Assembly (NCBI GenBank): GCA_031274565.1
Contig: JAISPY010000247.1
Location: 1 to 5,585, forward strand
Direction of reading: 5' to 3'
Length of the DNA stretch: 5,585 nucleotides
Source: Treponema sp.
GTDB taxonomy: Bacteria > Spirochaetota > Spirochaetia > Treponematales > Breznakiellaceae
The notes under the pieces are model-generated. The model was not told the DNA's origin, ran no database searches, and saw only the letters and a program-made list of their open reading frames with translations. Both the position numbers and the translations under genes were made by a program. This document shows, in pieces, positions 1-5,379 of the stretch; position 1 is the first letter of the stretch, and each line of letters opens with the position of its first letter.

Positions 1-198
1 GACGCGCTCCTCTCTATGGTCCAGATGCCGAGACCCATCCCGGTGGCGGTGGTGGGGGTGGATAACGGGGCAAATGCAGCGTATCTGGCCTGCGAAGTGC
101 TTGCCCTCCAAGACCCCGCATTACACCAGCGGCTTGTGGCTTTCAGAGCCGCGATGCAAGCGGATTGTGAGCGGGATACTGACAAGGTGGAATTATGA
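1..198 (+). CDS. purE: N5-carboxyaminoimidazole ribonucleotide mutase, C-terminal part (PurE)
   Basis: This is the last 65 codons of an ORF that enters from the left edge, so no start is visible. The translation begins DALLSMVQMP and continues through a small-residue/hydrophobic stretch (PIPVAVVGVDNGANAAYLAC) to LALQDPALHQRL and a charged tail. The ALLS-x-VQMP motif, the Ala/Asn-rich segment and the LxLxDPxL helix are typical of the C-terminal half of class I PurE. That enzyme converts N5-CAIR to CAIR in cytosolic IMP synthesis. The class I assignment rests only on this tail; the catalytic N-terminal part is outside the window. The TGA stop (196-198) overlaps the purC ATG as ATGA, which implies translational coupling, and purC catalyses the next step, supporting the call. 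Confidence 0.88.
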   Translation, partial: DALLSMVQMPRPIPVAVVGVDNGANAAYLACEVLALQDPALHQRLVAFRAAMQADCERDTDKVEL

Positions 199-950
199 AG
201 CATAAGCAACCGTGGATTGACGGCAAGGCTTTTAAACCAGGCCGGCAATTGTACGAAGGTAAGGCCAAGCAGGTCTATGAGCTCGAGGCCGCAGACGGGG
301 AGGATCTGGTCATTATCCATTATAAAGATGACGCCACCGCTTTTAACGGGGAAAAGAAGGGGCAGATCCAAGACAAGGGGATCATAAACAACGCCATTGC
401 CTCGGCGCTGTTCGAGGTTCTTGAACTGGCCGGGATACCCACCCATTTTGTTGCCCGTATAACCGAACGGGATATGCTCTGTAGAAAGGTAGGGATCATC
501 CCCCTGGAGGTGATTGTTCGGAATGTGGCTGCCGGTTCCATGGCTACGCGGCTGGGTCTGGAAGAAGGTTCCCCCTTAAAAACCACGGTGTTTGAACTGT
601 CCTACAAAGATGACGCCCTAGGAGACCCCCTCATCAATGAGTACCATGCAGTGGCCATCGGCGCTTCCACCTTCGAGGAAATCACCGAGATCTTTGCTTA
701 CGCCGCCCAGGTCAACCAGGCGCTTTCCCGGTTTTTTCTGGAAAAGGGGATTAAGCTCATTGATTTCAAGCTCGAATTTGGCCGTACCCGTGCAGGAAAC
801 CTCGTACTAGCTGATGAGATTTCCCCAGATACCTGCCGGTTATGGGACGCTGCAACCAATAAAAAGCTCGATAAGGACCGGTTCCGCCGGGATTTGGGGG
901 ACGTGCAGGAAGCCTATACCGAAATACTCAGCCGTATGGCGTGTAACTGA
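195..950 (+). CDS. purC: Phosphoribosylaminoimidazole-succinocarboxamide synthase (SAICAR synthetase)
   Basis: This 251-residue protein has the normal length for bacterial PurC, which joins CAIR and aspartate using ATP to make SAICAR in cytosolic purine synthesis. Visible family motifs, in order, are the N-terminal nucleotide-binding strand YEGKAKQVYE (20-29), KDDATAFNG (44-52), IPLEVIVRNVAAGS (102-115), LIDFKLEFG (188-196) and LADEISPDTCRLWD (205-218). The C-terminal segment KDRFRRDLGDVQEAY is also typical. The ATG at 195 is chosen because it follows a purine-rich AAGGTGG ribosome site (184-190) and overlaps the purE stop by four bases. There are about 18 residues before YEGK, which is slightly longer than in compact homologues. 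No key residue appears to be missing. It sits between purE and purF in one operon. Confidence 0.97.
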   Translation: MKHKQPWIDGKAFKPGRQLYEGKAKQVYELEAADGEDLVIIHYKDDATAFNGEKKGQIQDKGIINNAIASALFEVLELAGIPTHFVARITERDMLCRKVGIIPLEVIVRNVAAGSMATRLGLEEGSPLKTTVFELSYKDDALGDPLINEYHAVAIGASTFEEITEIFAYAAQVNQALSRFFLEKGIKLIDFKLEFGRTRAGNLVLADEISPDTCRLWDAATNKKLDKDRFRRDLGDVQEAYTEILSRMACN

Positions 951-965
951 GAAAATTGAGGAAAA

Positions 966-2426
966 ATGAACAACACCGTATATACCACCGACGACGATTT
1001 ACATGAGGCTTGTGGCGTTTTCGGGGTCTTCTGCACTGCGCCTGAGCAGAATGCGGCTTCCCTGGTGTATTACGGTCTGTTTTCCCTGCAGCACCGGGGC
1101 CAGGAAAGCGCGGGGATTGCCGTGGTCAAGGATAAGGCCGTAGAGAAAATAGAAAGAATAGGGAAAACAGAGAAAATAGAGAAGGAAAAAATAGAATGTC
1201 GTAAAGGCATGGGACTGGTGGGGGAGGTGTTTACTCCGGAGATCCTCACCACCATACAAGGCTCTGCCGCAGTGGGCCATGTCCGGTATTCCACCGTAGG
1301 GACCAGCAACATCGAGAACGCCCAGCCCTTTGTGAGCCGTTTCAAGCTGGGTTCCATCGCGGTAGTCCATAACGGTACCTTGACCAATGCCCATGTGGTC
1401 CGGGAACTCTTGGAAGATGCAGGGATTGGGTTTACCTCCTCCAGCGATAGCGAGGTCATAGTCCATCTCATCGCAAAAAACTACAAGAAAGGCCTGGAAA
1501 AAGCCCTCACCGATACGATCCAGTTCATCAAGGGTTCCTATGCCCTGGTGGTTATGACCCATGAGGCCCTGGTGGGCGCTCGGGACCCCAACGGAATTCG
1601 GCCCCTGTGCTTGGGGAGGATCGAGAACGGCTGGATTCTGGCAAGCGAATCCTGCGCTATTGACGCGGTAGGCGGATCCTTTGTCCGGGATATAGCGCCG
1701 GGAGAAATGATCATCATCAATAGAGAAGGGGCGCTCTCGTTCAGTTTTAGTGAAAGAACCCGGCGCGCGGTCTGTGCCTTTGAATACGTCTATTTTGCCC
1801 GGCCTGATAGCGTCATCGACGGGGTTGATGTGTACGGCGCCCGTCTCCGGGCAGGGGAAATCCTGGGGCGGGAATCTGCGGTCCCCGCAGACTTGGTCAT
1901 AGGGGTGCCTGATTCAGGGATTCCTGCGGCTATCGGCTACGGCAGGGCCACTGGGACACCCTTCGGCCTGGGTTTCGTCAAGAGCAAGTACGTGGGCCGT
2001 ACCTTTATTGCCCCGAATCAGGATCTGCGGGAAGAAGCGGTTTCCGTGAAGCACAACGTCATTCAACGGGAAGTACAGGGGAAACGGGTGGTGGTCATCG
2101 ACGACTCCATTGTCCGGGGAACCACCAGCCGGCGACTGGTCTCCATCCTGCGGAACGCCGGGGCGCAGGAAGTGCATATCCGGGTGTGTTCCCCTCCGGT
2201 GCGCTTTCCCTGTTATTTTGGTATTGATACCCCCCACCGGAAGGATCTGATCAGCAACGTAAACAGCGTTACCGAACTCTGTACATCCCTGGGAGCAGAC
2301 AGCTTGGCCTTTATTTCAATAGCGGGACTGCTGGAATCCCTTTTTTGCCAAAAAGGGGAGGAGGGCTACTGCCTCGGCTGTTTTACCGGGGAGTATCCCA
2401 TCCCGGTTCCCGGAGAAGGCCGCTAG
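966..2426 (+). CDS. purF: Amidophosphoribosyltransferase (glutamine PRPP amidotransferase)
   Basis: This 486-residue protein catalyses the first committed step of purine synthesis, glutamine plus PRPP to 5-phosphoribosylamine. The N-terminal half is a class II (Ntn) glutamine amidotransferase: Cys16 in EACGVFGVF should become the nucleophile after removal of a 15-residue propeptide. It is followed by LQHRGQESAGI, GHVRYSTVG and VVHNGTL. The C-terminal half is a phosphoribosyltransferase with the PRPP motif VVVIDDSIVRGTT (375-387). Cys270, Cys416, Cys469 and Cys472 align by memory with the four 4Fe-4S ligands of the Bacillus-type enzyme, so the protein is probably an oxygen-sensitive iron-sulfur form. 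Residues 58-78 form a Lys/Glu/Ile-rich insert, roughly 17 residues longer than the Bacillus loop. The ATG at 966 follows GAGG at 958-961, 15 bases after purC. The protein ends soon after CFTGEYP, without the usual longer tail. Confidence 0.97.
   Translation: MNNTVYTTDDDLHEACGVFGVFCTAPEQNAASLVYYGLFSLQHRGQESAGIAVVKDKAVEKIERIGKTEKIEKEKIECRKGMGLVGEVFTPEILTTIQGSAAVGHVRYSTVGTSNIENAQPFVSRFKLGSIAVVHNGTLTNAHVVRELLEDAGIGFTSSSDSEVIVHLIAKNYKKGLEKALTDTIQFIKGSYALVVMTHEALVGARDPNGIRPLCLGRIENGWILASESCAIDAVGGSFVRDIAPGEMIIINREGALSFSFSERTRRAVCAFEYVYFARPDSVIDGVDVYGARLRAGEILGRESAVPADLVIGVPDSGIPAAIGYGRATGTPFGLGFVKSKYVGRTFIAPNQDLREEAVSVKHNVIQREVQGKRVVVIDDSIVRGTTSRRLVSILRNAGAQEVHIRVCSPPVRFPCYFGIDTPHRKDLISNVNSVTELCTSLGADSLAFISIAGLLESLFCQKGEEGYCLGCFTGEYPIPVPGEGR
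1143..1196 (+). repeat. Degenerate 9-base tandem repeat inside purF
   Basis: Purine-rich units of the type GAGAAAATA run in frame: GAGAAAATA, GAAAGAATA, GGGAAAACA, GAGAAAATA, then a slightly disordered GAGAAGGAAAAAATAGAA. They encode EKI-ERI-GKT-EKI-EKEKIE (PurF residues 60-77). Because the unit is three codons long, gain or loss of copies keeps purF in frame. The insert sits between the QHRGQESAGIAV strand and GMGLVGEVF, where the Bacillus enzyme has a short surface loop. I see it as a length-variable linker; the comparison is from memory. Confidence 0.7.
2338..2357. other. Inverted repeat within the 3' end of purF
   Basis: CCCTTTTT (2338-2345) and AAAAAGGG (2350-2357) are perfect complements around a four-base TGCC gap. 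The element lies inside the coding sequence, in the poorly conserved segment just before the last two Fe-S cysteines. It is AT-rich and has no following T-run, so it does not look like a terminator. It may be incidental. Confidence 0.3.
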
Positions 2427-2523
2427 GAACGTTCCCGCGGTAACGGTATACGCCGTGGAGTAATGATACAAACGTTTCATCGGAATAGCAGGTAAACCAG
2501 AAAAACCAAAAAAACAACCCCGC

Positions 2524-2552
2524 TTGTCAAAACGGTTTTTTCTGTGTATTAT
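2524..2552 (+). promoter_or_regulatory. Predicted sigma70-type promoter of the XRE regulator
   Basis: A -35 box TTGTCA (2524-2529) is followed after exactly 17 bases by a -10 box TATTAT (2547-2552). Each differs from consensus at one position. The expected transcription start is about 2559, only about three bases before the ATG at 2562. This argues for a leaderless or nearly leaderless mRNA and against the in-frame GTG at 2544, which would lie just upstream of the -10 box and outside the transcript. Confidence 0.6.
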
Positions 2553-2563
2553 GGTAACATAAT
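2548..2563. promoter_or_regulatory. Dyad over the -10 box and start codon, candidate autoregulatory operator
   Basis: ATTATG (2548-2553) and CATAAT (2558-2563) form a perfect 6-4-6 inverted repeat around GTAA. It covers most of the -10 box, the predicted transcription start and the first two bases of the ATG at 2562. XRE/Cro-C1-type proteins typically bind such dyads as dimers and repress their own gene. Binding by the adjacent product is inferred, not shown. Confidence 0.4.
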
Positions 2564-2942
2564 GAAGCATGAGCCTGTAGTATCGGTTAACCGTCGTATT
2601 AAGCAGATCCGTGAAATCCTTAAACTTTCCCAGGTTCAATTTTCACGGGTGATTTCTCTTTCCAGTGGGTACCTCGCAGGGGTTGAAGTGGAAAAACGAA
2701 AAGCTAACGACCGGATCATTAAGTTAATTTGTTCCTCTTTTGATGTACATGAGGCATGGCTGAGAACCGGGGAAGGGGAAATGTTCAACTCGAACCCCGA
2801 TAAAGAATGTACCAAACTGGTGAGTCTTTTTAAGGAACTGGATCCAAAATATCAAGACTTTATTTTGAAACAGATAGACCTCCTCTTACGGATACAGGAT
2901 AAGAAGTCTCAGAACCCGTCCAGCAATAGCGTGGCTGAATAG
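2562..2942 (+). CDS. XRE-family (Cro/C1-type) helix-turn-helix regulator
   Basis: From the ATG at 2562 this is a 126-residue cytosolic protein. Residues 8-60 form a Cro/C1-type HTH domain: RRIKQIREILKLSQVQFSRVI, then the probable recognition helix SSGYLAGVEVEKR (34-46) and the helix NDRIIKLICSSFDV. It continues into WLRTGEGEMF (66-75), a signature common in small prophage-type repressors. A second helical segment, TKLVSLFKELDPKYQDFILKQ (84-104 region), is probably for dimerisation, and the tail is polar. No peptidase or ligand domain is visible. A GTG at 2544 would add six residues, but it overlaps the promoter; neither start has a clear Shine-Dalgarno site, in keeping with leaderless translation. 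The gene stands alone between purF and the DUF218 gene. It may repress itself; other targets are unknown. Confidence 0.85.
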   Translation: MKHEPVVSVNRRIKQIREILKLSQVQFSRVISLSSGYLAGVEVEKRKANDRIIKLICSSFDVHEAWLRTGEGEMFNSNPDKECTKLVSLFKELDPKYQDFILKQIDLLLRIQDKKSQNPSSNSVAE

Positions 2943-3001
2943 GCATGGATTGTCTTGTGCGGAGCGCTGAGCAGGGCCTGGATGGATCTAAACCTGTCTA
3001 A

Positions 3002-3021
3002 CCGGGTATCCCTATACCCGG
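3002..3021. terminator. Strong stem-loop after the XRE gene, possible terminator or operator
   Basis: CCGGGTAT (3002-3009) and ATACCCGG (3014-3021) pair perfectly over eight bases around the tetraloop CCCT. The stem lies 59 bases after the XRE stop and 27 bases before the next start codon. The following bases, GAATTTCC, give only a weak T-run, so termination efficiency is uncertain. A protein-binding dyad or an RNA structure in the leader of the next gene is equally possible. Confidence 0.5.
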
Positions 3022-3033
3022 GAATTTCCAGAT

Positions 3034-3039
3034 AAGAGG
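3034..3039 (+). promoter_or_regulatory. Ribosome binding site that fixes the GTG start of the DUF218 gene
   Basis: AAGAGG lies nine bases before the GTG at 3049 and twelve before a second GTG at 3052. The spacing favours the first. No ATG is available near the start of this frame. Confidence 0.6.
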
Positions 3040-3048
3040 TATAACGCG

Positions 3049-3831
3049 GTGGTGCTGCTCTCAAAAATCGCTACGGTTCTTATATTACCTCCAGGATGTA
3101 TCATACTGGGGATTTTTATCGTTGGATGTATCCTGCTGCCCCGGGGTAAAACCCGGCGTATCATGTTGGGGATGGGGGTCTTTTGCTACCTTCTTGCCAT
3201 TGAACCGGTCCAGGACCTGCTGCTCCGTCCTTTGGAAGACCAGTACCCGCCCCTATCTGCGGAAGCTGAAACTGCAGGGGTGGAAGCGGACGCGCTGGTG
3301 GTCTTGGGCGGTGGAACCATCCAAGGATCTCCTGAAGCAGGGGAACGCCGAGACAGTCTTGCGGCTCCGGCCTTAAAAAGGTTGGTCTATGCCTTTGGGC
3401 TGCGGGATATTTTTACCGGAGTATATGCCTTGTCCGGGGGCAAAGTTTTCGACTACGGCCAGGAAGCAGAGGCTGATACGGCTGCCCGGGTTCTTATATC
3501 CCTGGGTTTACCGCCGGAACGGATTGTAAGGGAAACCAAAAGCCGGAACACCTGGCAGAATGCCCGGTATGTGGCCGAAACGCTCGGATACCACCAGGTG
3601 ATTCTGGTTACCTCCGCATATCATATACCCAGGAGTGTGTTCTGTTTTGAGCAAAACGGCATATCGGTTATTCCCGCTCCCACGGATTACTATTGCCAGC
3701 GAAACCGGAAATACGATCTGTTCAGTTTTCTTCCCTCGATGGAGGCGTTTCGCGGAACCTGGACCGCCCTGCATGAATATATAGGATTGGTACAGTACCG
3801 GCTGGTCTACAGGGGAAAGCAAAAAGGCTAA
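3049..3831 (+). CDS. Membrane-anchored DUF218 protein, YdcF/SanA/ElyC-like
   Basis: This 260-residue protein has the length and architecture of E. coli ElyC, an envelope-biogenesis factor. Two hydrophobic segments (about 5-30 and 37-52) are separated by a basic loop (PRGKTRR). EPVQDLLLRPLEDQYP follows, matching the ElyC-type linker. The soluble DUF218 domain then shows VVLGGG (84-89), ALSGGK (127-132), acidic EAEAD (139-143), a SRNTWQNA motif (165-172) and VTSAYHIPR (187-195). These are the conserved glycine, acidic and basic positions of the family. The domain is probably on the outer face of the inner membrane. The biochemical activity of the family is not well established; roles in peptidoglycan or lipid-carrier homeostasis are known only for some members. 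The start is GTG with AAGAGG upstream. Composition matches the pur genes, so it looks native. I am sure of the family, not of ElyC function. Confidence 0.88.
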   Translation: MVLLSKIATVLILPPGCIILGIFIVGCILLPRGKTRRIMLGMGVFCYLLAIEPVQDLLLRPLEDQYPPLSAEAETAGVEADALVVLGGGTIQGSPEAGERRDSLAAPALKRLVYAFGLRDIFTGVYALSGGKVFDYGQEAEADTAARVLISLGLPPERIVRETKSRNTWQNARYVAETLGYHQVILVTSAYHIPRSVFCFEQNGISVIPAPTDYYCQRNRKYDLFSFLPSMEAFRGTWTALHEYIGLVQYRLVYRGKQKG

Positions 3832-4021
3832 GGAAGTCGCTTCAACCCGGTGCAGCGCTGCCGCTCCTTTCCAGCACATCCTGGGGAGCCTGGGCGTACC
3901 GCATCGTAAAATAATATAGACAAATCAAGACTCGAAGTATAAAGTATCTCCTAGAGGATGCCGATAAAAGTATTATTGTTTCAAACGGCTGGGTATTTTC
4001 CCAAGAAAGCCTACTACCCAC

Positions 4022-4050
4022 TTGACAAAAGGAGCCATAGCGATTAGAAT
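4022..4050 (+). promoter_or_regulatory. Near-consensus sigma70 promoter before the acyltransferase gene
   Basis: A perfect -35 box TTGACA (4022-4027) and a -10 box TAGAAT (4045-4050) are separated by the optimal 17 bases. Transcription would start at about 4057, inside the heptamer array, giving a leader of repeats. The -10 box overlaps the ATG at 4049-4051, so that ATG would not be in a transcript from this promoter. Use of that ATG requires transcription from further upstream. Confidence 0.6.
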
Positions 4051-4051
4051 G
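4027..4051 (+). promoter_or_regulatory. Shine-Dalgarno-like motif and out-of-frame ATG before the repeat array
   Basis: AAAAGGAG (4027-4034) is a strong ribosome-site match, followed 14 bases later by ATG (4049-4051); this spacing is longer than usual. The ATG reads MKQPTANSQQPTVPPTTTY and stops at TGA 4106-4108 with the present repeat number. With one heptamer fewer, the same ATG reads MKQPTANSQQYHPLLLTE and continues into the acyltransferase. It overlaps the spacer and -10 box of the predicted promoter, so the two signals compete as explanations. Confidence 0.35.
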
Positions 4052-4052
4052 A

Positions 4053-4085
4053 AACAGCCAACAGCCAACAGCCAACAGCCAACAG
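4053..4085 (+). repeat. Heptamer tandem repeat (AACAGCC), 4.7 copies
   Basis: Four perfect copies of AACAGCC (4053-4080) are followed by a partial AACAG (4081-4085). The unit is not a multiple of three, so each copy gained or lost shifts the reading frame. The array separates an ATG at 4049 from the frame of the acyltransferase. The distance from that ATG to the downstream frame is one base over a multiple of three; loss of one unit or gain of two restores it. Such perfect short arrays are prone to slipped-strand copy-number change. The same kind of heptamer can also be intergenic filler in some genomes. Confidence 0.9.
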
Positions 4086-4142
4086 TACCACCCACTACTA
4101 CTTACTGAAGCATTATCAAAAAGAATCAATTCTTTACGGTTT

Positions 4143-5165
4143 TTGCTCATTGTCTTTGTGATAATTATCCACAATGGAATTACCGAAAAATCATTTACAG
4201 AAAGAAACATAACGGCAAAAATCCCTGATTATGTGGAAAAAGTTCAAAGTTTTATAGGAATTATTACGGCTGTAGCAGTTCCTTTGTTTTTTTTGATTTC
4301 CGGGTATCTATTATATACAAAAGAAAAAACATTTATTCCAGTTCTCAAAAAGAAATGCCGGACCATATTAGCGCCATACCTGTTATGGAATTTATTAATG
4401 GTATTATTTTATTTTCTGATGCAGAATCTTTCTTTCACCAGACATTATTTTAATACATCCCCTGATAATCTGATTCGCAATTATACACTGATTGATTGGA
4501 TAGACGTATTTGCGGGGAAATTTACGGAAAGAAGAGAAAATTATCCCTTTGTATATCAGTTCTGGTTTTTACGAGATTTGTTTATTCTGAATTTATTTTT
4601 TATTTGGATAAAGAAACTTGTCGATAAATTTCCATTCGGAACAGTTATCTTGTTTGCAATTTTATGGATAAACAATGTGAATATTTATATTGTATCTCCC
4701 GAAGCTCTTTTGTTTTTTACCCTCGGTTATTATCTTGTAAAATACCGCCTGGATGAAAAGAATATTGACGTAATAAGAACAATCGATTTATCGGTAATTT
4801 ACGGGGTAACGATTATTTTGGAATTCCTGTTTAATGAAACCATGCCGACATTGCATAAAGTAAACATACTAATCGGTTGTATATTTTTTCTCAAAATATC
4901 ACAATGTTTTATAGAAAACATGAAACTCTATAAAATACTAGCATGGCTGGAAAAATATCAATTTATAGTATATGCTATTCATGGGGTAATAATACCACAA
5001 GTATTCAAAATATATATAAAAATAATACCTATAAATGGTGTCTATATATTATTAGGATATTTTTGTATGATAGTATGCGGGGTTTCTATTTCATTAGTCT
5101 TTGGAATCATCTTGAGAAAAATATTCCCAAAAATGTATGCCCTCTTAACCGGAGGAAGAATATAA
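4143..5165 (+). CDS. Acyltransferase-3 family membrane protein (O-acyltransferase-like), 5' end disrupted or phase-off
   Basis: This is an integral membrane protein with about ten hydrophobic segments. Family features are the first-helix histidine (IIIHNG, 7-12), VPLFFLISGYLLY (46-58), RTILAPYLLWN (73-83), FWFLRDLFIL (140-149) and YAIHGVIIP (277-285). Relatives transfer acetyl or other acyl groups to surface polysaccharides or lipids; the substrate here is unknown. The TTG at 4143 is the first usable start in frame but is unlikely to be genuine. It lacks a ribosome site and cuts into the first helix. The same frame is open from 4053 and reads LSKRINSLRFLLIVFV just upstream, which is the normal start of this family. 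With one heptamer fewer, the ATG at 4049 would give 369 residues. Base and codon use are strongly AT-rich compared with the pur and DUF218 genes, suggesting acquisition by transfer. No downstream partner gene is visible. Confidence 0.85.
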   Translation: MLIVFVIIIHNGITEKSFTERNITAKIPDYVEKVQSFIGIITAVAVPLFFLISGYLLYTKEKTFIPVLKKKCRTILAPYLLWNLLMVLFYFLMQNLSFTRHYFNTSPDNLIRNYTLIDWIDVFAGKFTERRENYPFVYQFWFLRDLFILNLFFIWIKKLVDKFPFGTVILFAILWINNVNIYIVSPEALLFFTLGYYLVKYRLDEKNIDVIRTIDLSVIYGVTIILEFLFNETMPTLHKVNILIGCIFFLKISQCFIENMKLYKILAWLEKYQFIVYAIHGVIIPQVFKIYIKIIPINGVYILLGYFCMIVCGVSISLVFGIILRKIFPKMYALLTGGRI

Positions 5166-5243
5166 AAAGGTGCACCGCCCGCTTGCCGCTTTTGCTGCCC
5201 TGGATACTACCTCCACTGCTGCAGGGCGAGGTTCCGGGGTACG

Positions 5244-5283
5244 GAAAAACCCCACCCAGGGAGTAGCCCGGCTGGGGTTTTTC
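5244..5283. terminator. Intrinsic terminator, possibly bidirectional
   Basis: GAAAAACCCCA (5244-5254) and TGGGGTTTTTC (5273-5283) form a perfect 11-base stem around an 18-base loop. On the + strand the GC part of the stem (CCCCA/TGGGG) is followed directly by TTTTTC. The AAAAA on the left provides the same on the - strand. It lies about 80 bases after the acyltransferase stop and is the best candidate for ending its transcript. Confidence 0.8.
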
Positions 5284-5379
5284 GGAGCCGATCCGCCGTA
5301 AGGTGGAGAAACATATACAGTCCTGTGGCGCAGTACCCACCTCTTTTTCTATACTATTCCCAAGAAAGACTAAATTGTC

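Larger units (their letters stand above)
3832..4142. other. Gap between DUF218 and acyltransferase genes: composition boundary, promoter and heptamer array
   Basis: The first 70 bases are GC-rich like the upstream genes and contain the perfect palindrome GCAGCGCTGC (3852-3861). I see no convincing terminator. From about 3905 the sequence becomes AT-rich. A 29-codon ORF (ATG at 3958, stop TAG at 4045) has AGAGG directly abutting its ATG, which is poor spacing, and I do not recognise its product. Another open stretch of about 36 codons ends with TGA at 4023-4025 and has no start. The right part holds a promoter, a ribosome-site-like motif and the AACAGCC repeats, each listed separately. Confidence 0.6.

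Noticed and set aside
320..586. Open frame on the minus strand opposite purC
   Set aside because: It overlaps conserved PurC motifs entirely; its composition is what the complementary codons would generate.
999..1562. Long open frame on the minus strand opposite purF (and shorter ones at 1070-1471, 1538-1720 and 1914-2237)
   Set aside because: They are antisense to a highly conserved enzyme with all catalytic motifs, the translations show no domain features, and no ribosome sites are present.
2500..2541. A-rich to T-rich stretch after purF (AAAAAACAACCCCG to CGGTTTTTT) as a purF terminator
   Set aside because: The stem needs a large bulge and leaves only three solid GC pairs; it also overlaps the -35 region of the XRE promoter. 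Too weak to call.
3122..3376. Second + strand frame inside the DUF218 gene
   Set aside because: It is out of frame with a clear family match and rich in Trp/Arg/Cys, as expected of a shifted frame.
3915..4025. Open stretch of about 36 codons upstream of the acyltransferase reading YLLEDADKSIIVSNGWVF
   Set aside because: It looks vaguely protein-like but has no ATG, GTG or TTG, is closed by stops on both sides and is unrecognised. It could be a gene remnant, but I cannot support that.
3508..4210. Minus-strand open frames opposite the DUF218 gene and the heptamer region (the latter reads a WLLAVGC-type repeat)
   Set aside because: The repeated peptide is just the reverse reading of AACAGCC, and the rest is antisense to recognisable genes. 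No start or ribosome site supports them.
4287..4294. Run of eight T in the acyltransferase as a second slippage site
   Set aside because: The run encodes a normal Phe/Leu stretch (PLFFLISGY) and the frame is intact. In an AT-rich gene such a run is unremarkable.
4943..5266. A + strand frame overlapping the 3' end of the acyltransferase and running to 5266; also a minus-strand frame at 5107-5397
   Set aside because: The first part is a frame-shifted copy of the membrane protein and the rest crosses the GC-rich spacer and terminator. No motif is recognisable in either.
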